Below are positions 31,757-39,935 of a DNA stretch of 49,234 nucleotides, one piece after another. The DNA is from an uncultured Lachnospiraceae bacterium. Lineage in GTDB: Bacteria; Bacillota; Clostridia; Lachnospirales; Lachnospiraceae. Within the stretch, counting starts at the first letter, position 1; every line of letters starts with the position of its first letter. The DNA lies in the NCBI GenBank assembly GCA_946536155.1, contig CAMNEB010000003.1, positions 1 through 49,234 on the forward strand. Reading direction: 5' to 3'. A program made the translations under genes and the position numbers. The notes under the pieces were generated by a model that did no database searches, was not told the DNA's origin, and saw only the letters and a list, made by a program, of their open reading frames with translations.

Positions 31757-34351
31757 ATGAAAAAAAGAAGTGCAGAACAAATCACAGAGAGCAGAAATGC
31801 CGTATTAAAGACCCTTAAGGGCATGATAGTGCCTGTTGTGGTGCTTGTGCTGATCGTCGGGCTGTTTGCCTTCATGGTCAAGAATACGGCTATAGAAGAT
31901 GAGATTGAGGTCATTCCCGTCAATGCATATGCGGGAGACGGCAAGGCTATCGTTCTGGAAAACGATCAGCTTGTTTTCACCATGGATCCCAATACCACAT
32001 ATTTCACCGTCAGAGTGAAATCTTCCGGCAAGGAATGGACTTCGATCCCTGCGGATGTCGATAATGACACCATTGCGATGGGCTCGGAGAAGGGGCATAT
32101 AAGATCCACCGTCAACCTCACCTATTCCGATGACATCGGTTCGGAGGTTCCTCTCAACAACTACTCCTACAGTATCGAGAATCAGACTTATGACATCGAA
32201 TCCGATGAGGATTCCATTACTGTTCACTACAGCATAGGCAAGGTGCAGAAGGAATTCACCATTCCTCCCGTATGTACGGCTGCACGCTTTGAAGCCCTCC
32301 TTGCAAATGCAACCCAGGCCGAGTCAAACATGATAAAGCAGTACTACAAGAAGTACGATATCAACAATCTCGGCAAAAAGGATGACAAAGAGGCACTTCT
32401 TGCCAATTATCCCGAACTTGCAAATCAGGTTCTTTACATTCTCCGTGATACCGCAACTGATGCGATTAAGGGAAAACTCCAGGGAATGTTTGAAGGACTC
32501 GGATACACCTATGAGGAGTATCTTGAGGATAAGGCTCTTGATCTGTCGATAGCAGTGAATGAAAATCCTGTATTCAATATTGATGTCACTTACAGGATAG
32601 ACGGACGCGATCTCATAGTTGAGATGCCTTACAGCGCAATGCAGTTCCCCGCAGACCGTCCTATCCTTACCGTTGACCTTCTTCCTTTCTTCGGTGCGGG
32701 CGGACTTGATGATGAGGGATTCATGCTGGTTCCCGAGGGAAGCGGTTCCCTTATCCATTTCAATAACGGCAAGACCGCGCAGAGTGTTTATTATGCAAAT
32801 GTTTACGGCTGGGATATGTGCCATGCGAGAAATGCACTTGTTCATAATACCAGCACAGCATTCAGCACCTTCGGTATTTCTAACGGAAATGACTCCTTCA
32901 TATGCAATGTTGAAAGGGGAGCATCCTATGCCGCTGTAGAGGCTGATATCTCCGGAAGATTCAACTGCTATAACAATGTTAACGTGGAATACGGCGTTAT
33001 CGAGCGCGAGCAGTTTGACGTAGGAAGCATATCCAATAACCAGGTATTCGTTTACCAGGAGGATATTCCCGAGGAGACTCTTTCACAGAGATATACCTTT
33101 ATCGATTCCGGAAGCTATGTTGATATGGCTAAGACATATCAGGAGTATTTGTTCGGGAACTACGGTGAATATATCACCGCTAATACCGACACTTCGGCTC
33201 CTGTCGTACTCGAGATCATAGGTGCGGTCGACAAGGTCAAGCAGATCGTCGGTGTTCCCGTGTCCAGACCTCTTGAACTCACCACATACAAGGAAGCAAA
33301 CGAGATCGTCACCCAGCTCGATTCCGAAGGATTCGACAACATGATCGTCAAGATGGTAGGCTGGTGCAACGATGGTGTCAATCAGTCCATACTCAAGGAT
33401 GTTGATACCGTACATTCTCTCGGATCGGGAAGAGACCTTAAGAACCTCTGCGAGACCGTAGCTTCCCAGGGTAATGCCATTTACCTCGACGGTATAACCG
33501 AGTATGCTTACAACTCGAATGTTTTCGACGGATTCTTTGCTTTCAAGGATTCCGCAAGATTCATAAGCCGTGAGCTCAGCGCACTGTATCCTTACAGTAA
33601 TGTCACTTACGGAATAAGAGAAGGCCTTGATGCCCATTATCTGCTTCATGAGCAGCTCATCCTGAAGATGATGAACAATCTCTACAAAGCGACCGGCAAG
33701 TACGGTGCGACCGGTGCTTCCTTCCAGGATGTCGGTATGGACCTTGCAAGTGATTTCTACAGAAAGAATCCCTATTCAAGAGAGCAGGCCCTTCTTGATC
33801 AGTCCGCAACACTTAAGGCTATCAGAGACGACGGCGGACACTTCATGATCAACTACGGTAACATCTATGCAGCGGTTTACAGTGATGTTATCACTCATAT
33901 GGATCTGATGGGCAGTGAATACACCATAATCGATGAGAGGATCCCGTTCCTTGAGCTTGCTCTTCACGGATATATCAACTATACCGGTGAGGCTGCCAAT
34001 ATCTGCGGTGACGAAAACCAGGAGATCCTTGCATCCGCAGAATATGGTGCAGGTCTTTGCTACAGCGTTATGGCTGAGGAGGTTGAAGCTCTTCAGAAGA
34101 CTCTCTATCCTCAGTACTACGGAAGTTCTTATGATTCTGTCCATGACAGGATGGTTGCTACATATACCAGATACAATAATGAACTCGGTCATATCTTCAA
34201 TCAGGAGATGACCGGCCACAGAAACCTTAACGAGTACGTTTCCTGCACTGAGTATAAGGACGGTACCAAGGTGTATGTAAATTACGGATACGAAGCATTT
34301 ACCGTAGACGGTGTGACTGTTCCTGCAAGGGATTATAAGGTTGTAAAATAG
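31757..34351 (+). CDS. DUF5696 protein, anchored extracellular, glycosidase-like C-terminal half
   Basis: 864 residues. CGGAG lies 5 bases before the ATG. One membrane anchor (about 21-44) has basic residues before it, so the bulk is outside. Residues ~55-480 are beta-rich with a helical insert, including SGSLIHFNNGKTAQSVYYAN. Residues ~480-800 alternate strands and helices like a TIM barrel: VVLEIIGAVDKVKQIVG, FDNMIVKMVGWCNDGVNQ, NAIYLDGITEYAYN, GATGASFQDVGMDLASDFY, DDGGHFMINYGNIYAAVYSD. This pattern recalls GH101-like hydrolases, but I cannot assign catalytic acids. It may process or present the glycan taken up by the operon's transporters. Confidence 0.8.
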   Translation: MKKRSAEQITESRNAVLKTLKGMIVPVVVLVLIVGLFAFMVKNTAIEDEIEVIPVNAYAGDGKAIVLENDQLVFTMDPNTTYFTVRVKSSGKEWTSIPADVDNDTIAMGSEKGHIRSTVNLTYSDDIGSEVPLNNYSYSIENQTYDIESDEDSITVHYSIGKVQKEFTIPPVCTAARFEALLANATQAESNMIKQYYKKYDINNLGKKDDKEALLANYPELANQVLYILRDTATDAIKGKLQGMFEGLGYTYEEYLEDKALDLSIAVNENPVFNIDVTYRIDGRDLIVEMPYSAMQFPADRPILTVDLLPFFGAGGLDDEGFMLVPEGSGSLIHFNNGKTAQSVYYANVYGWDMCHARNALVHNTSTAFSTFGISNGNDSFICNVERGASYAAVEADISGRFNCYNNVNVEYGVIEREQFDVGSISNNQVFVYQEDIPEETLSQRYTFIDSGSYVDMAKTYQEYLFGNYGEYITANTDTSAPVVLEIIGAVDKVKQIVGVPVSRPLELTTYKEANEIVTQLDSEGFDNMIVKMVGWCNDGVNQSILKDVDTVHSLGSGRDLKNLCETVASQGNAIYLDGITEYAYNSNVFDGFFAFKDSARFISRELSALYPYSNVTYGIREGLDAHYLLHEQLILKMMNNLYKATGKYGATGASFQDVGMDLASDFYRKNPYSREQALLDQSATLKAIRDDGGHFMINYGNIYAAVYSDVITHMDLMGSEYTIIDERIPFLELALHGYINYTGEAANICGDENQEILASAEYGAGLCYSVMAEEVEALQKTLYPQYYGSSYDSVHDRMVATYTRYNNELGHIFNQEMTGHRNLNEYVSCTEYKDGTKVYVNYGYEAFTVDGVTVPARDYKVVK

Positions 34352-34374
34352 AAAGTCTATACGGAGACCCAGGT

Positions 34375-35286
34375 ATGAAGAAGAATTTAAACGGAAAAAT
34401 GAGTGGGCTTGAGAAGAGAAGAGCTGTAACAGGATATCTGTTCATATCTCCCTTTATTCTCGGATTTCTGCTCTTTATGGTCAAGCCTCTGTTCCAGTCG
34501 CTTTACATGAGCTTCTGTAATGTTGAAGTCGGCTCCGGAAACTTCAAGTTGGTGCTTGCCAAGAATTTTGTGAACTATAACAAGGCGTTCAGGGTAGACC
34601 CCGATTTCTCGAGAATGCTCATTGAGGGCTTCCTGAGAATGATAGTGTACAGCCTTGCGATCATGGTCTTTAGTTTCTTCGTGGCTCTCATCCTCAATCA
34701 GGACTTCCACGGAAGAGCACTTGTAAGAGCCATTTTCTTCCTGCCGGTCATCCTTTCCAGCGGTGTTATCCTCGGTCTTGAGTCCAATAACTCCATTATC
34801 TCCATGGTCCAGGCAGATATCGCAGATGAGCTTAACGGTGTCAGCGTTACAGCGGCTCTGGAATCGATACTTCGAACGGCCGGGGTCGGTACGCGGGCAT
34901 ATGAGCAAGTCTTCGAACTGATAGACAATATTTACGATATAGCTCTTGCTTCGGGTATTCAGATCATAGTTTTCCTGTCCGGTCTCCAGACAATACCCGA
35001 GAGTATGTATGAAGCAGCTTCCATCGAAGGATGTACTTCATGGGAAAGCCTCTGGAAGGTTACATTCCCCATGGTGAGTTCCATATTCCTTGTAAACTGG
35101 GTATACACGATAGTCGACTTCTGTATGAGAACCGATAATGAAGTCATGGAGAAGATCACTGATAACCTTATTCTCCTCGATTATGGTTATGCCTCAGCAA
35201 TGGCTTGGAGTTATTTCGTTCTTACAATGGTCTTCTTAGCGATAAGCGCGTTTATCATTTCCAGGAGGGTGTATTATTATGAGTAA
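34375..35286 (+). CDS. ABC transporter permease 2A (MalF/UgpA type)
   Basis: 303 residues, six hydrophobic segments, EAA loop YEAASIEGCTSWESLWKVTFP near 211-231. Between helices it has an unusual ~60-residue insertion (about 140-195, SIISMVQADIADELNG onward) facing outward. It starts after GGAGACCCAGGT and overlaps the next gene by 8 bases. It is the first half of a second membrane channel in the same operon. Confidence 0.9.
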   Translation: MKKNLNGKMSGLEKRRAVTGYLFISPFILGFLLFMVKPLFQSLYMSFCNVEVGSGNFKLVLAKNFVNYNKAFRVDPDFSRMLIEGFLRMIVYSLAIMVFSFFVALILNQDFHGRALVRAIFFLPVILSSGVILGLESNNSIISMVQADIADELNGVSVTAALESILRTAGVGTRAYEQVFELIDNIYDIALASGIQIIVFLSGLQTIPESMYEAASIEGCTSWESLWKVTFPMVSSIFLVNWVYTIVDFCMRTDNEVMEKITDNLILLDYGYASAMAWSYFVLTMVFLAISAFIISRRVYYYE

Positions 35287-36289
35287 TGCTGCAGCGGTAA
35301 AAGCCCCTGCTGGTATGGGCAACACGACGGCAAAGCCGAAGCTTTCTTCTTACAAAAAGAAGAAGATTGCCAGAAACATGTTTATAAGTGTGGTAAGATT
35401 CATACTCCTTTTCGGATTGTGTTTCCTTATCATCCAGCCGATCCTTAACAAGATATCCATCAGTTTTATGACTGAGGAGGATCTTTACGATCCTGTTGTC
35501 ATTAATATTCCCGGACATTTTACTACCGAGAACTATGAGCTCAGTTATACGATCATGTCCTACAAGGAAGCATTCAAGAATTCCATGATCATATCGTTTA
35601 CCATAGCGGTCATTCAGGTTCTTGTATGTACCTTCGTCGGATACGGATTCGCAAGATATGAGTTCCCTTTCAAGAAGTTCTGGTTCGGTGCCGTTCTTCT
35701 TATGATCATTGTTCCTCCGCAGGTTATTTCGACATCACTGTATCTGCACTTCAGATTCTTTGATATCCTGGGTATCATAAGACTTATAAAGGGCAGTGCG
35801 ATCAACATGAACGGTTCGGTCCTTCCGTATTACATGATGAGTGCGGGATGTATGGGCCTTAAGAACGGTCTTTATATCTATCTGATAAGACAGTTCTTCA
35901 GGAACATTCCCAAGGATATTGAGGAAGCAGCGTACGTTGACGGCTGCGGAACTCTCAGGACCTTCTTCACCATCATGCTTCCCGATGCAAGGCCGATCCT
36001 TACCTCCTGTTTCCTGTTTGCCTTTGTATGGCAGTGGACCGACGGATTCTATTCGACCATGTTCCTCGGAACAACCAAGCTTGTTAGTACCTCGCTTTCA
36101 AGGATTGTTGATTCGCTCTCTTCATTCATCATGAGAGAGCTGGGTATACAGTCTTCGATATCTGTTGCTTACAGTAACTGTATCCTTTCAACCGGTACTC
36201 TGATGATCATCCTTCCTCTTATCATCCTGTATCTGTTCGCTCAGAGAGGATTCGTTGAGAGTTTGTCACAGACCGGTATCAAGATGTAA
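35279..36289 (+). CDS. ABC transporter permease 2B (MalG/UgpE type)
   Basis: 336 residues, six hydrophobic segments after a ~30-residue basic N-terminus, and EAA loop EEAAYVDGCGTLRTFFTIMLP near 220-240. AGGAGGG lies about 11 bases before the ATG, inside the upstream gene. It forms a channel with 2A, probably served by the binding lipoprotein encoded next. Shared ATPase required. Confidence 0.92.
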   Translation: MSNAAAVKAPAGMGNTTAKPKLSSYKKKKIARNMFISVVRFILLFGLCFLIIQPILNKISISFMTEEDLYDPVVINIPGHFTTENYELSYTIMSYKEAFKNSMIISFTIAVIQVLVCTFVGYGFARYEFPFKKFWFGAVLLMIIVPPQVISTSLYLHFRFFDILGIIRLIKGSAINMNGSVLPYYMMSAGCMGLKNGLYIYLIRQFFRNIPKDIEEAAYVDGCGTLRTFFTIMLPDARPILTSCFLFAFVWQWTDGFYSTMFLGTTKLVSTSLSRIVDSLSSFIMRELGIQSSISVAYSNCILSTGTLMIILPLIILYLFAQRGFVESLSQTGIKM

Positions 36290-36293
36290 AGTA

Positions 36294-36401
36294 TGGACAT
36301 TTCGCAAGCGTATATGCTATAATCGCTTGTGGGTTTTGATAAGCCCGGTATATATCCGTAATAATACGGAATTATATATTTTTTAACAGACCTTTAAGGT
36401 C
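36294..36401 (+). promoter_or_regulatory. Strong promoter and structured leader of the second binding protein
   Basis: TGGACA (36294-36299), 18 bases, TATAAT (36318-36323) with an extended TGC just upstream. An inverted repeat CGCAAGCG (36303-36310) / CGCTTGTG (36324-36331) brackets the -10 box. In the leader, CCGTA-ATAA-TACGG (36356-36369) and the palindrome GACCTT-T-AAGGTC (36389-36401) lie just before AAGGAGG. An internal promoter gives high expression of the binding protein. Confidence 0.65.
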
Positions 36402-36413
36402 AAAAGGAGGATT

Positions 36414-37904
36414 ATGAAGAGAAAGTTTTTGAACCAGCTTGTTGCTGTCGGCGCTACCGCAGCCATGGTTGCAGGACTTGCAGGATGTGGCGGACCCACT
36501 GAACCCGTTACAGATCCCAATCCCGCTCCCGATGTTACGCAGCCCAGCACAACCACCGATCCTGTAGCTGATCCCGTTGACGAGAGCCCTTACGAGGTCA
36601 TCACAGATGAAAATGGTAATCCCATTGATCTCGGCGGAATGGAGATCATCATCCGTGACTGGTGGTCATCCGGCGAGCCTGCTACTCCGAACAACGATTA
36701 CGAGGAAGCTCGTGAAGAGTATCGTGAGTGGTGCCAGGAGACCTACAACTACACCATCAAAGAGCTTGCTATTTCAGACTGGGGCGGAGCTCCTCAGGAT
36801 TTCTCTGACTATGTTCTTGCCGGTGATGATGGAAACAACTATGTGTTCACCATTCGTCCCGATGCAGCTACCACTGCAGCTCTTTCACAGGGTCTTATGT
36901 ATGACCTCGCTACTCTGGATTGCCTTGATTTCGATCACAATCCTATCTTCACCAGAAACCAGATCGATGAGCTCTATTCACAGGGTGACAGCATCTATGC
37001 TATGTACGCTGCCAACAACGGATTCGCAGAAGCTCGTGCGGGTATCTACTTCAACAAGAGAGTTCTTGAGGATGCAGGTATCGATCCCGAGAGCATCTAT
37101 GATATGCAGGCAGACGGAACCTGGACTTGGGACGCTTGGATCCAGATGATGGATACAGTTCAGAGAGACAAGGACAACGATGGTACCATCGATGTTTACG
37201 GATGCGGAGAGAACTACGGTGATCTCATTCACGGATTCGTTATGTCAAACGGCGGAAGCTATGTCAAGTATGACAACTCCGGCAAGTTCGTTATCGCTCT
37301 TGAGGATGCAAATACTCTTGAGGGACTTACCAAGTGTAAGGAAGTTATGGACACCTATGATGTTCACGCTTCTTACGAAGCTGACGCAGCTTGGGACTTC
37401 TACAAGCAGGATTGGCTTTCCGGACACTTCGCTTTCTATCCCGGACAGGTTTGGGAGTGCGACAACGTCAGACAGATGGATGACGAAGTTGGATTCGTTA
37501 CCTTCCCTAAGGGACCTTCAGCAGGAAGCAACTACACCTCACTTGCAAGTGACAACCTTTATGTAATCCCTGCTTGCTACAGCGCAGAGAAGGCATGGGC
37601 TCTTGCATTCGCATATCAGCTCTACTTCGGCGATGTTCCCGGATATGAAGATTTCATCGAGGGACTTGACGGACTTAAGGCTGGATACTATGCAAAGTTC
37701 GATGACACCAGAGCAGTTGACGAGACCGTCGTTGACATCATCCGTTCTTCAGGATATGAGCCCGGCGAACTTGTTCCCAACATGCAGATCGGTCCTGATT
37801 TCGAGTACAACATCTATGCAAACGGACCCGATATCTCTTCTGTAATCGAGGCTACAAAGACTGCATGGCAGACCTACATCGATGAGGCTAACGCTAAGAG
37901 ATAA
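36414..37904 (+). CDS. ABC sugar-binding lipoprotein (second of the locus)
   Basis: 496 residues. Signal peptide ends LAGC with lipidated Cys25, then a Pro/Thr/Asp linker (about 26-60), then a family 1 solute-binding fold: GGMEIIIRDWWSSGEPA, YVFTIRPDAATTAALSQG, ARAGIYFNKRVLEDAGIDPES, TWTWDAWIQMMDTVQRDKD. Its codon use is biased towards few preferred codons (GGA, CTT, GAC), suggesting strong expression, as does its own promoter and AAGGAGG site. Substrate unknown. A terminator follows. Confidence 0.92.
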   Translation: MKRKFLNQLVAVGATAAMVAGLAGCGGPTEPVTDPNPAPDVTQPSTTTDPVADPVDESPYEVITDENGNPIDLGGMEIIIRDWWSSGEPATPNNDYEEAREEYREWCQETYNYTIKELAISDWGGAPQDFSDYVLAGDDGNNYVFTIRPDAATTAALSQGLMYDLATLDCLDFDHNPIFTRNQIDELYSQGDSIYAMYAANNGFAEARAGIYFNKRVLEDAGIDPESIYDMQADGTWTWDAWIQMMDTVQRDKDNDGTIDVYGCGENYGDLIHGFVMSNGGSYVKYDNSGKFVIALEDANTLEGLTKCKEVMDTYDVHASYEADAAWDFYKQDWLSGHFAFYPGQVWECDNVRQMDDEVGFVTFPKGPSAGSNYTSLASDNLYVIPACYSAEKAWALAFAYQLYFGDVPGYEDFIEGLDGLKAGYYAKFDDTRAVDETVVDIIRSSGYEPGELVPNMQIGPDFEYNIYANGPDISSVIEATKTAWQTYIDEANAKR

Positions 37905-37934
37905 CCTCTGAGATAAGATTCAGATTTTCTTATG

Positions 37935-37967
37935 CAGGGCGGCGGCAAAACGCCGCCCTGTTTTTTT
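37935..37967 (+). terminator. Rho-independent terminator of the importer locus
   Basis: CAGGGCGGCG (37935-37944) pairs perfectly with CGCCGCCCTG (37951-37960) around GCAAAA, followed by seven T. Confidence 0.95.
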
Positions 37968-38011
37968 AGAGAAATTCAAGAAAACGGTTTACTATTCGAT
38001 GGAGTGTGATC

Positions 38012-38983
38012 ATGGGCGAAGCTAAATTTCATCTTCCGGGACTTAGACAGAATTATCCGCTTAATATGCTTATCATCAGCTTATATGAGAAGAACCCCGA
38101 ATTTTTCAGGGAGGGAGTTAAGATTGCCAGCTGTTACGGCGAATTTCCCACATCCCTCTGGAACGGCGGACGGCCTTCATACAACGACCAGTGTTCCGCC
38201 GACTATATCGTAAATGTTATAAAAAATCTTAATGCACACGGTGTATCGGTAAGACTCACCTATACAAATATGACTATCAACGAGAATGAGTGCGAGGATC
38301 CCTACTGCAATTTCTGTCTCGACAGACTTGCGGAGAACGATCTTAATGCGGTCATTATCTTTTCCCCCATTCTCGAGAAATATATCAGAAACAAATATCC
38401 GAATCTGAAGATCGTATCCTCCACATGCAAGAGGATCAGGGATATCGACAAGGTCAATGAGGAACTTGAAAAGCCCTATCATCTGGTCGTTCTCGATTAT
38501 GATTTCAACAATGATTTTGAATCCCTTGCAAAGATCAACCACCATGACAGATGTGAGGTGTTGGTAAACTGTCTGTGCATACCCAACTGCCCCAGACGTT
38601 CAGCGCATTATCAGAATATAGCCGAGAACCAGAGACTTATCCTGAAGAACAGGCATATGCCGCCCGACCATCATATCCCTCTTAAACAGTGGGGATGCGA
38701 GTACGGTGAGCACAACTGTTACTATACGATCCAGAATTACAGGACCTTTATAAAGCCCGAGGATGTTGTGGGAAAATACAGCGAAGAACTTGATATACAT
38801 AATTTCAAGATTGAGGGCCGTACCACCGGAAGCATCTTCTCCATCGTTGAAACATACAGCAATTATCTGATCAAGCCCGAATATCAGGGATATGTGAGAA
38901 TACAGCTTCTGAACAATCTCAGGGCCAATAACATAATCGCCTTCAGAAAGCCCAAGCCTGAACCCTTTATAATGCCCCAGTGA
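38012..38983 (+). CDS. U32-peptidase-like protein A (putative Fe-S TIM-barrel)
   Basis: 323 residues from the ATG at 38012 with GGAG 7 bases upstream. It has the alternating strand-helix layout of a TIM barrel, no signal peptide, and NFKIEGRTTGS near residue 265, the hallmark block of U32 peptidase-like proteins. Other conserved blocks shared with the next gene: FHLPGL, YGEFPTSLWNGGR, VRLTYTNMTINENEC, IVSSTCKRI, LVVLDYDFN, and CLCIPNCPRRSAHY. The Cys-rich segments (CEDPYCNFC, NCLCIPNC, WGCEYGEHNC) could hold an Fe-S cluster, as in UbiU/UbiV relatives. Reaction unknown. It is the first gene of a coupled operon ending in a xylanase. Confidence 0.6.
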   Translation: MGEAKFHLPGLRQNYPLNMLIISLYEKNPEFFREGVKIASCYGEFPTSLWNGGRPSYNDQCSADYIVNVIKNLNAHGVSVRLTYTNMTINENECEDPYCNFCLDRLAENDLNAVIIFSPILEKYIRNKYPNLKIVSSTCKRIRDIDKVNEELEKPYHLVVLDYDFNNDFESLAKINHHDRCEVLVNCLCIPNCPRRSAHYQNIAENQRLILKNRHMPPDHHIPLKQWGCEYGEHNCYYTIQNYRTFIKPEDVVGKYSEELDIHNFKIEGRTTGSIFSIVETYSNYLIKPEYQGYVRIQLLNNLRANNIIAFRKPKPEPFIMPQ

Positions 38984-38993
38984 GGTGAAGTAC

Positions 38994-39935
38994 ATGACAG
39001 AGAATGCGGATAAGAAAATATACTGGCATCTTCCCGGATTTTGTATTTTCCGTCTCCTTAATCAGGTCCTGTTCAACCTTATGAAGGATCATCCGGAATA
39101 TTTCAATGAGGGATATACCGTGGGCTCGGCCTACGGGACTTTTCCCGGTGCGATATGGAACGGCGGGAGAGCTGTTATAGGAATAACCCAGAAGGCACAG
39201 ATCGAATCGACCTTAAACATTTATAACTCCAGAAATATTCCGGTCAGGTTCACCTGGACCAATTCGCTTATCGGTGAGAAGGAGTGTTACGATACTTACT
39301 GCAATCTCATCATGCGTCTTGCAAATAACGGGATGAATCAGGTGCTTGTCAATTCTCCCGCGCTTGAGGAATATCTGAGAAAAAATTATCCCGGTTTTAA
39401 GATGATCTCCTCGACCACCAAGAGGATAACCGGATTGGATAAACTGTCCGAGGAGTTTGATAAGGACTATTTTCTTGTTGTACTTGATTACGATTTGAAC
39501 CATAACGAAGAGGCACTGAAAAAAGTTGTGGAATCCGGAAATGCCGGAAGATGCGAGATACTTGTAAATGAAGTCTGTTTCCCGAACTGTCCGAGGCGTA
39601 AAGAGCATTACGAACAGCAGTCGAGGATGCAGCTTGAATATGATGCCATGACGTCGTTCCCCTGTCTGAACATCCAGAATCCCAGGACCTTTGCCGAGTG
39701 CATGGACAGACCCGCATTCATCAAAGATACCGAGATCCCTGAGTATGTTGAGAAGGGATTTAACAATTTCAAGATTGCCGGCAGGGGGATGCCGGAGAGC
39801 TACGTTCTGGATTCATATATTTATTTCCTTGTACGTCCCGAGTACAGGGATCTGGTGAGGAATAAAATACAGACCTCACTGCGCGAACTGAGAAACAGAG
39901 CTGCTGCGGGGGCAGGGAATAAGAGGAAGATATGA
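38994..39935 (+). CDS. U32-peptidase-like protein B (paralogue of A)
   Basis: 313 residues from the ATG at 38994 (GAGGTG 6 bases upstream). It is clearly related to protein A along its length: WHLPGFCIFRL, YGTFPGAIWNGGR, VRFTWTNSLIGEKEC, MISSTTKRITGLDKL, LVVLDYDLN, NEVCFPNCPRRKEHYE and NFKIAGRGMPES near the end (KIEGR changed to KIAGR, a key-residue difference). The central Cys pattern is kept but the CxxxxxC extension of A is reduced. Such pairs in UbiU-UbiV form heterodimers, so A and B may do the same. Its stop overlaps the xylanase start (ATGA), so all three are translated together. Confidence 0.6.
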   Translation: MTENADKKIYWHLPGFCIFRLLNQVLFNLMKDHPEYFNEGYTVGSAYGTFPGAIWNGGRAVIGITQKAQIESTLNIYNSRNIPVRFTWTNSLIGEKECYDTYCNLIMRLANNGMNQVLVNSPALEEYLRKNYPGFKMISSTTKRITGLDKLSEEFDKDYFLVVLDYDLNHNEEALKKVVESGNAGRCEILVNEVCFPNCPRRKEHYEQQSRMQLEYDAMTSFPCLNIQNPRTFAECMDRPAFIKDTEIPEYVEKGFNNFKIAGRGMPESYVLDSYIYFLVRPEYRDLVRNKIQTSLRELRNRAAAGAGNKRKI

